Shown: positions 31,887 to 36,832 of the stretch, piece by piece
Layout: every line of letters starts with the position of its first letter
How positions within the stretch are numbered: the first letter of the stretch is position 1
Notes under the pieces: generated by a model
Databases searched by the model: none
What the model was told of the DNA's origin: nothing
What the model saw: the letters and a program-made list of their open reading frames with translations, nothing else
Made by a program: the position numbers and the translations under genes
NCBI GenBank assembly: GCA_002686195.1
Contig: NZAS01000176.1
Location: 1 to 36,832, forward strand
Source: Candidatus Pacearchaeota archaeon
GTDB taxonomy: Archaea > Nanoarchaeota > Nanoarchaeia > Pacearchaeales > GW2011-AR1
Reading direction: 5' to 3'
Length of the DNA: 36,832 bases

Positions 31887-31960
31887 AGGTTTATACAACG
31901 AGAATAGGAAATTCTCGAGCATAAAGTTTTCAAAAACCATACAGAAAACTTTATAAACCT
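31887..31960. promoter_or_regulatory. tuf promoter embedded in nested inverted repeats
   Basis: AGGTTTATA (31887-31895) is inverted as TATAAACCT (31952-31960), which includes the tuf TATA box TTATAAAC (31951-31958). Inside lie hairpins CGAGAAT/ATTCTCG (31899-31917) and ATAAAGTTTTC/GAAAACTTTAT (31921-31954). The predicted tuf start is near 31980, with a 12-nt leader. Confidence 0.5.
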
Positions 31961-31991
31961 AATTTAATAAACACAATCATAAAAGTTAAAA

Positions 31992-33269
31992 ATGGCAAAA
32001 GAAAAACCAGTAATTAACGTTGCTTTCGTTGGTCACGTTGACCACGGAAAGAGTACCACTATTGGACACTTGATGTTCAAGGCTGGAAAGCTTCCACAGC
32101 AAGAGCTGGATAAGTTGAAGGCTGAAGCTGAGAAGCATGGTAAAGTTGGTTTTGAGTTTGCATATTTTATGGATAAGTTTAAGGAAGAGAGGGAAAGAGG
32201 AGTTACAATTGATCTTAGTTATCAGAAATTGCCTACAAATAAGTGGGAAGTTACAATTATTGACGCTCCTGGACACAGAGACTTCGTTAAGAACATGATT
32301 ACTGGAGCTTCACAAGCCGACGCTGCTTTCTTAGTAGTTGCTGCAAAGGAAGGAGTTCAACCTCAGACAAAAGAGCACGCATGGTTATTGAAGACAATGG
32401 GTGTTGGAGAAGTTCATGTTTTGGTTAACAAGATGGATACTGTTGATTACAAGCAAGATGCTTATGATAAAGTTGTTAAGGACGTTTCTGAAATTTTGAA
32501 GGGCGCTGGTTATAAGCCTGAAGAGATGCAGTTTATTCCTGTTAGTGGTTTAATGGGAGATAACTTGACAGAGAAGTCTGATAAGTTGGATTGGTATAAA
32601 GGATCTACATTGTTAGAAATGTTTGATAACTTGAAAGAACCTGAGAAGCCAACTGACTTGCCTATGAGAATGGCTGTTCAAGACGCTTATGAAATTACTG
32701 GGATTGGTACAGTTCCTGTTGGTAAGATTGAAACTGGTATTATGAAGTCAGGACAGAAAATTATAGTATTGCCAGGTAGAACTGGAAAAGGTGTTGAAGG
32801 AGAAGTTAAGACAGTTGAAATGCACCACGAAATATTGCCTCAAGCAGAAGCTGGGGACAACGTTGGATGTAACATTAGAGGAGTTGGAAAGAAAGATATT
32901 CAGAGAGGAGACGTTATTTGTGACGCTGCTAGCCCAATGAAAGTTGTTGAAGAGTTTACAGCCACAGTTGCAGTTATTTCACACCCAACTGTTATTGCTA
33001 AAGGTTATACACCTGTGTTCCACATTCACACAGCGCAAGTGCCTTGCCAGTTTATTGAGTTAGTTGATGTTACACACCCTGATGGAAAGAAGGAAGCTAA
33101 TCCTGATTTCTTAAAGAATGGGGATGTTGCAACTGTTAAGATTAAGCCGATGGGTAATTTGGTTTTGGAAACTCAGAAAGAGAATCCTCATATGAGTAGA
33201 TTCGCGATTAGAGATGCTGGAGCTACAGTGGCTGCTGGTATGTGTACTGAATTGACAGAGAAGAAGTAG
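31992..33269 (+). CDS. tuf: Translation elongation factor 1-alpha (aEF-1A)
   Basis: GTPase that delivers aminoacyl-tRNA to the ribosome. 425 residues, standard length. G1 GHVDHGKST (14-22), Switch I RERGVTIDL, G3 DAPGHRDFVKNM, G4 NKMD, and the SGLMGDN G5-like block. Domain II and III motifs are intact (GTVPVGKIETGIM; FAIRDAGATVAAG). Codons are visibly richer in C than in neighbouring genes (GGTCACGTTGACCACGGA), as expected for a very highly expressed gene. Convergent with the minus-strand operon ending at 33277. Confidence 0.97.
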   Translation: MAKEKPVINVAFVGHVDHGKSTTIGHLMFKAGKLPQQELDKLKAEAEKHGKVGFEFAYFMDKFKEERERGVTIDLSYQKLPTNKWEVTIIDAPGHRDFVKNMITGASQADAAFLVVAAKEGVQPQTKEHAWLLKTMGVGEVHVLVNKMDTVDYKQDAYDKVVKDVSEILKGAGYKPEEMQFIPVSGLMGDNLTEKSDKLDWYKGSTLLEMFDNLKEPEKPTDLPMRMAVQDAYEITGIGTVPVGKIETGIMKSGQKIIVLPGRTGKGVEGEVKTVEMHHEILPQAEAGDNVGCNIRGVGKKDIQRGDVICDAASPMKVVEEFTATVAVISHPTVIAKGYTPVFHIHTAQVPCQFIELVDVTHPDGKKEANPDFLKNGDVATVKIKPMGNLVLETQKENPHMSRFAIRDAGATVAAGMCTELTEKK

Positions 33270-33276
33270 GTTTTTC

Positions 33277-33948
33277 TTAGATAATTTCTATAATCTCACC
33301 AATTTTTTTCTTTAAAGAGTAGAGTTTTGGAGGTCTATAAGATACATCTTTTTTGATATCTTCTTCTTTTAATATTTCTAAAGATAATATCTTCTTGACA
33401 AAATTTCTTTTGTCGAACTTTTTGTTGAAAATGATTTCATAAATTTTCTGAAGCTCGCCCATTGTAAATTTCTCTGGCAATAATGAAAAAGCAACTGTTG
33501 TATACTCTAGTTTCCATTTTAATCTTTTTAATGAGTAATTTAATATTTTCTTGTGGTCAAATGCTAAATCAGGAAGTTTTTTTATTGAGAACCATTTAAC
33601 TTCAGAAACATCTGTATCTGCTTTTAATTTTATTTTGTCTGAATTTATCAAAGCCATATGAGAAACTGTTATAACTCTTCCTCTTGGGTCTCTCTTTGGA
33701 TTTCCAAATGTGTATAACTGTTCAAGATAAACATCTTTAACTCCTGTTTCTTCTTCTAACTCTCTTTTGGCAGCTTCTTCTAAGGACTCATCAATTCTTA
33801 CGAAACCTCCTGGAATTGCCCAATTATTTTTGAATGGCTCTATATTTCTTTTGATTAGGAGAACTTTTAAGTCGTTGTCTATTATTGTGAAGATAATTAT
33901 GTCTGCTGTTACTGAGGGTTTTTTGAATTTGTGAATATCTTCTTCCAT
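33277..33948 (-). CDS. nrtR: NrtR-type Nudix transcriptional regulator
   Basis: Probable regulator of NAD metabolism. 223 residues from ATG 33948; an upstream TTG at 33960 is less likely. The N-terminal Nudix domain (about 8-140) has an intact Nudix box: G, then E, then REL.EETG in GGFVRIDESLEEAAKRELEE. The C-terminal winged-helix part (about 145-220) has the NrtR hallmarks LEYTTVAFSLLPEKFTMGEL and DKRNFVKKI, ending in PPKLYSL. Known NrtR proteins bind ADP-ribose and repress NAD genes; many have lost hydrolase residues, but this one has not. The gene follows an NMN adenylyltransferase by 25 bp and has its own TATA box. Confidence 0.9.
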   Translation of the reverse strand: MEEDIHKFKKPSVTADIIIFTIIDNDLKVLLIKRNIEPFKNNWAIPGGFVRIDESLEEAAKRELEEETGVKDVYLEQLYTFGNPKRDPRGRVITVSHMALINSDKIKLKADTDVSEVKWFSIKKLPDLAFDHKKILNYSLKRLKWKLEYTTVAFSLLPEKFTMGELQKIYEIIFNKKFDKRNFVKKILSLEILKEEDIKKDVSYRPPKLYSLKKKIGEIIEII

Positions 33949-33978
33949 AGTGTAAAACAAACAAGATGGGTATTTAAT
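33948..33978 (-). promoter_or_regulatory. Promoter of the NrtR-type gene with operator half-site
   Basis: Minus-strand ATTAAATA (33971-33978) is centred 26.5 nt from ATG 33948. The half-site TAGTGTA (33948-33954), the same word as in the operon operator, touches the start codon, which suggests autoregulation. Confidence 0.4.
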
Positions 33979-34474
33979 CTTTATTGGGATTGGTTTCTCT
34001 CAAATATTTGTATACTTCTTTTGGGACTAGGTCTTCAACTTCTGTGAATCTTCCTTGTCTAATTAGTTTTTTAATGTCTGTTCCGGAGATATCATTATAC
34101 CTTCTGTGCTTATTAATTTCTATGTTAATTCTTCTCCATTGGACAGAATAATCAATTCCTGCGTAAATATCAGTTGGTAAATGTCCTGTTAGGGAGAGAA
34201 CGCAACTTGATAGAACAACATCCCACGGTGAATCTTCTGAATGCGGAGAGTCTAGGTCAATATTAGCACCAATAAAAAGTTTTTTTTCGTTTTTGTAAAT
34301 TTCTCTTATCATACACAATCTTTGTTTTAATGTGTAAGGATTATTATTATCATTTTTCTGCGCTGAACCTATAAGAACGACTCCAAGATCGCATTCTTTC
34401 AACATCTTGTCTACTAAAAATTTATGGCCCTTATGGAATGGTTGAAATCTGCCATGAACAAGTCCGACTTTCAT
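33974..34474 (-). CDS. nadM: Nicotinamide-nucleotide adenylyltransferase (NadM-type)
   Basis: Transfers AMP from ATP to NMN to make NAD. 166 residues, the size of archaeal NadM. Motifs: GRFQPFHKGH (8-17, the nucleotidyltransferase HxGH) and ISGTDIKKLI (129-138, the ISxTxIR-like block with Lys in place of Arg). Its ATG begins 2 bp after the radical SAM stop, so the two are co-transcribed. Other cytidylyl- or adenylyltransferases share the fold; the NrtR neighbour supports NMN as the substrate. Confidence 0.88.
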   Translation of the reverse strand: MKVGLVHGRFQPFHKGHKFLVDKMLKECDLGVVLIGSAQKNDNNNPYTLKQRLCMIREIYKNEKKLFIGANIDLDSPHSEDSPWDVVLSSCVLSLTGHLPTDIYAGIDYSVQWRRINIEINKHRRYNDISGTDIKKLIRQGRFTEVEDLVPKEVYKYLRETNPNKD

Positions 34475-34476
34475 TA

Positions 34477-35556
34477 TTATACAGCTACTGCTTGAGGGAT
34501 GGGATTTATTCCTTCTATTTTTATAATATCATCGTTAGTTTTTAATGCTCCACCCCCAAGAACAGCATTTCCGCAAGTAACCAATCCATCTTCTTCGTCT
34601 ATTGATGGAACAAATACTAAAACATCGAATCCTTCTTTCTTTAGATCTTCTTCTGGTTTTTTGTAGGGAGCCCAAGAATCATATCCTCCGGAAGTTTCTA
34701 TGCCATTTTGACGGCAAGCGTTATTATTGTGTATTGGAGTTATTTTTGCCATAAATTTTTCTCTATCAAATAACTCTGCTACTTTTGCTGCATCAATCTC
34801 AAAATCGGTTGAGTATGCAAAATTTAAACAATACTTTCTACTTATTGGAGAAGGCAGAAGTCTTGCTATTCTTGCAAAATCTTCTAAATGTAATTGTTGG
34901 TCTCCAAACATTTGAGTTCTCTGCTCTTCATTAGTTGAGTTTATACTAAATTGAAAGCCTGCTTGACCATTATACACTTCATTTTTAATTCCGCACCACT
35001 CTTGTATTCTTTCCTCTAGCCTCCCAAACTTTCTTGGTAGGGATGTTGTAAGAACTGGATGTATTACTTCTATTCTCAATCCTGTATCTGCTTGAACTTG
35101 TCTTTTATTCTCATGAAGCCATCTTGAAAATTCAAATACGTTTTCATTAAATATTGGATCTCCCATTCTTGCATAGTGTAAGTTTAATCTTTCGGTATAT
35201 TGGACTTCTGGGAATAAACCAATTGCATTGTAAAGTTGATCTTGTAAATCTCCGAAAGTTGCATTTCCTCTGAATTTAACATTTGGAACATCACAGAATG
35301 TACATTTCATAGGGCATCCGTATTGAGTACTGACAGTGACGACCCATTTATCACTTAATGGCATACATGTGGTGTTTGGGACACCTTGAATTTCATTGGT
35401 GTATCCAAGAAAATCTGCTTTTACGTTTCTTGCTTTTCCATAATCTCCGATAGAGAGTGTTTCCAATTGCCCCTTTGAATAATCTCCTGTGAAGAGATAT
35501 CCTGTTGGTATTGGAAATCTTTGTGCAATTTCTCCTTGGTGATTTCTGTTTTTCAT
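34477..35556 (-). CDS. RlmN-like radical SAM protein in an NAD operon
   Basis: 359 residues. The 4Fe-4S cluster motif is Cx3Cx2C at Cys81, Cys85 and Cys88 (TQYGCPMKCTFCDVP). An RMGDPIFNEN block (about 130-139) corresponds to the MGMGEP region of RlmN. ITPIHNNNACRQNG and VTCGNAVLGGG (about 330-340) resemble the Asn-rich and C-terminal Cys regions of RlmN. The residue matching the first catalytic Cys of RlmN (seven before the cluster) is Thr74, so the known methyl-transfer chemistry is unlikely. First gene of an operon with nadM and nrtR, so an NAD-related role is inferred. The substrate is unknown. Confidence 0.75.
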   Translation of the reverse strand: MKNRNHQGEIAQRFPIPTGYLFTGDYSKGQLETLSIGDYGKARNVKADFLGYTNEIQGVPNTTCMPLSDKWVVTVSTQYGCPMKCTFCDVPNVKFRGNATFGDLQDQLYNAIGLFPEVQYTERLNLHYARMGDPIFNENVFEFSRWLHENKRQVQADTGLRIEVIHPVLTTSLPRKFGRLEERIQEWCGIKNEVYNGQAGFQFSINSTNEEQRTQMFGDQQLHLEDFARIARLLPSPISRKYCLNFAYSTDFEIDAAKVAELFDREKFMAKITPIHNNNACRQNGIETSGGYDSWAPYKKPEEDLKKEGFDVLVFVPSIDEEDGLVTCGNAVLGGGALKTNDDIIKIEGINPIPQAVAV

Positions 35557-35560
35557 ATCT

Positions 35561-35621
35561 TAGTGTAGTTTTTACACTATATAAAGATTATTGTGGTGTA
35601 GTATATGTATTTTTTACACTA
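35561..35621 (-). promoter_or_regulatory. Promoter and palindromic operator candidates of the radical SAM-nadM operon
   Basis: Minus-strand TTTATATA (35578-35585) is 25.5 nt from ATG 35556. Between box and start lies the dyad TAGTGTAGTTTTTACACTA (35561-35579). A second, wider pair is TGGTGTA (35594-35600) and TACACTA (35615-35621). Length and symmetry are like NrtR operators. Confidence 0.6.
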
Positions 35622-35649
35622 AGTTTGGTAAGATTTTCTTAGCACAATT

Positions 35650-35657
35650 TTTATAAA
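35650..35657 (+). promoter_or_regulatory. TATA box of the 35679 gene
   Basis: TTTATAAA is centred 25.5 nt before ATG 35679, rejecting the TTG at 35676. Confidence 0.6.
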
Positions 35658-35678
35658 GGTCTGATTTGTAGGTTTTTG

Positions 35679-35879
35679 ATGAAAGATGATCGAGACAATT
35701 ATGATCCTTATATTATTGGGGCTTCTCTGAGGAAAGGAGATCCTACTTATAGACTTATTGGGATAGGTGTAAAGGCAATTGGTAGATTTTTTAGAGAAGT
35801 TCCTTATTTTTTTGCTCCTACTCTTAGCTCTCATTTAGAATTGCTTAGAAGAAGTGAGCGTGAAGCTGAAGAACAATAA
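35679..35879 (+). CDS. Small hypothetical protein
   Basis: 66 residues: an acidic start (MKDDRDNYDPYIIG), a mildly hydrophobic helix at about 24-45 (YRLIGIGVKAIGRFFREVPYFF) and a charged tail. No family is recognised. It is divergent from the radical SAM operon; the operator-like sites lie between them and could act on both. Confidence 0.55.
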   Translation: MKDDRDNYDPYIIGASLRKGDPTYRLIGIGVKAIGRFFREVPYFFAPTLSSHLELLRRSEREAEEQ

Positions 35880-35882
35880 TTC

Positions 35883-35890
35883 TTATAAAT
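35883..35890 (+). promoter_or_regulatory. TATA box of the 35911 gene
   Basis: TTATAAAT is centred 24.5 nt before ATG 35911, in the 31-bp gap after the previous gene. Confidence 0.5.
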
Positions 35891-35910
35891 ATTAATTGAG
35901 GTTTTAGGAG

Positions 35911-36204
35911 ATGGCGGAAAGATATAGTGAGTTTGTTGAACTTTTGGAATATGTGAGTCCAGATATGTTTGTTTCTGGAGAAAATGAGAATGACATGTTT
36001 GCTTTGTATGGTATTAATAAATATGGTATTGCTTATGTTATGGGGAGAATGAGTGATGGAAGCGTCGTAAGAGAGAGGATGTATTACTTGAATGCTGATA
36101 TAACTGCAGCATTAGGTGAAGGAAAGAGCTGGGAGGAAATATTTAATTGTTATGTTAAGACTTTAAGAGAAAGAAATTTTGATGAATATTTAGCACAACA
36201 ATAA
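35911..36204 (+). CDS. Hypothetical protein
   Basis: 97 residues, soluble and acidic, with aromatic-rich segments (FALYGINKYGIAYVMGRMS) and a helical C-terminus (KSWEEIFNCYVKTLRERNFD). No motif is recognised. Own leaderless promoter. Confidence 0.6.
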   Translation: MAERYSEFVELLEYVSPDMFVSGENENDMFALYGINKYGIAYVMGRMSDGSVVRERMYYLNADITAALGEGKSWEEIFNCYVKTLRERNFDEYLAQQ

Positions 36205-36212
36205 TTATAAAT
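36205..36212 (+). promoter_or_regulatory. TATA box of the 36233 gene
   Basis: TTATAAAT is centred 24.5 nt before ATG 36233. Confidence 0.5.
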
Positions 36213-36232
36213 TGATTTTTTCTTTAAGGAAG

Positions 36233-36793
36233 ATGGATGTTAGAGAGACAAATAAGATTGAAATTGAGGGTCGGTTGAAAGACATGGGGGATTTTATGAA
36301 GATGCATTATCTTGAGAGTTGCTTAAAAAGTGTTTTGAATTTTGAGACGAAAAAATTTGTGCTGACAAGATTAGCTGGGATTTATGAAGTTCGAAGGATG
36401 TTTAGAGATGCTGGGAGGCTGTTTAGAGATGCTGCTGATATTAATTCTACTTATGAGGGGAAGATCAGGGATTTTGTTAAGTCAGGAGAGTTGTTTATTC
36501 AAGCGGGGCAATTTGATGAGGCTGATGTTTCTTTTGGGAAGGCGAGGAGTTGTGGGAATGATTCTCAGAAGACGAGGATTAAGAAAACTGAAAAAGAATT
36601 TTATAAAATTAGATCTAAGATGACTATTAGTAATGGAAAGAAAAGATATGCGATTGATACTTATGAGAAATTATTGAAGTTGGATTTGGATAGTAAAGAG
36701 AAGGCAGAAGTTGAAAATGAATTATTAGAATTGTATAGAAGTTTGGGGAAGATGGTTGAGTATGAAGGTTTAAAGAAAAGAGTTGGAAATTAA
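36233..36793 (+). CDS. TPR-like helical repeat protein
   Basis: 186 residues from ATG 36233; an upstream TTG at 36212 overlaps the TATA box. All-helical, with repeated helix pairs carrying Ala, Gly and Tyr/Phe at TPR-like positions: TRLAGIYEVRRMFRDAGRLF, VKSGELFIQAGQFDEADVSF and NELLELYRSLGKMVEYEGL. Probably a protein-binding scaffold. No partner is indicated by its neighbours. Confidence 0.65.
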   Translation: MDVRETNKIEIEGRLKDMGDFMKMHYLESCLKSVLNFETKKFVLTRLAGIYEVRRMFRDAGRLFRDAADINSTYEGKIRDFVKSGELFIQAGQFDEADVSFGKARSCGNDSQKTRIKKTEKEFYKIRSKMTISNGKKRYAIDTYEKLLKLDLDSKEKAEVENELLELYRSLGKMVEYEGLKKRVGN

Positions 36794-36818
36794 AAAAATA
36801 AAAGAGCCACGAGGGCTC
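36791..36818 (-). terminator. Intrinsic-type terminator for a minus-strand gene beyond the right edge
   Basis: Read on the minus strand, GAGCC (36818-36814) and GGCTC (36808-36804) form a hairpin with a 5-nt loop, followed by TTTTATTTTTTT (36803-36792). It would end a transcript entering from the right. Confidence 0.55.
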
Positions 36819-36832
36819 GGAAAATTATTCTG

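Overview
The window looks like a piece of an AT-rich, small-genome archaeon, most likely of the DPANN group (Pacearchaeota/Woesearchaeota/Nanoarchaeota-like). This is inferred from content, not from a tree. Archaeal markers are RNA polymerase subunits H, B and A, archaeal NusA, uS12, uS7, aEF-2, aEF-1A, an archaeal-type TrpRS, TATA-box promoters and a tRNA-Lys with an intron at the canonical archaeal position. Bacterial-flavoured genes sit among them: a ThrRS without editing domain, NrdR with class II NrdJ, a NrtR-type regulator, HtpX and LemA.

Layout. Positions 1-2944 hold a partial hypothetical gene, a small ORF, thrS and trpS. Positions 3023-5164 encode a large membrane protein with extracellular domains and a cytoplasmic nucleotide-cyclase-like domain. 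Positions 5164-5363 form a dense cluster of RNA-like hairpins between convergent genes. Positions 5343-7897 carry small proteins, a membrane-anchored thioredoxin-like protein, a frameshifted aspartate racemase and an HTH regulator. Positions 7901-9584 hold lemA and htpX on the minus strand. Positions 9658-14450 hold a coiled-coil protein and an operon for a secreted zinc metallopeptidase, a membrane protein and a dockerin-like secreted protein. Positions 14514-16042 hold tsaC and small hypotheticals. Positions 16174-20059 are the deoxynucleotide module (structured leader, nrdR, nrdJ, thioredoxin). Positions 20101-20278 hold tRNA-Lys and a repeat of its 3' end. Positions 20461-33269 are the transcription/translation core, rpoH-rpoB-rpoA-nusA-rpsL-rpsG-aEF2, then two small genes and tuf. 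Positions 33277-35556 are a minus-strand operon of an RlmN-like radical SAM protein, an NMN adenylyltransferase and a NrtR-type regulator. Small hypotheticals and a TPR-like protein follow to 36793.

Promoters follow a strict rule. For about twenty genes on both strands the centre of an 8-bp TATA box lies 24.5-26.5 nt from the A of the start codon, which implies leaderless transcripts. Genes inside operons, and a few leadered ones, have a GAGGT-type Shine-Dalgarno site instead. The rule was used to choose starts, and it exposes exceptions: a roughly 130-nt structured leader in front of nrdR-nrdJ, and a 28-codon leaderless ORF in front of the 5343-5675 gene.

The observations I rate highest are the radical SAM/NMNAT/NrtR operon with palindromic operator candidates over its promoter, the nrdR-nrdJ leader, the nested hairpin element at 5230-5363 and the tandem hairpins that recur in other intergenic gaps, the cyclase-like receptor, and the 17-bp repeat of the tRNA-Lys 3' end. 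No gene-free stretch exceeds 300 bases, except 20060-20460, which contains the tRNA.
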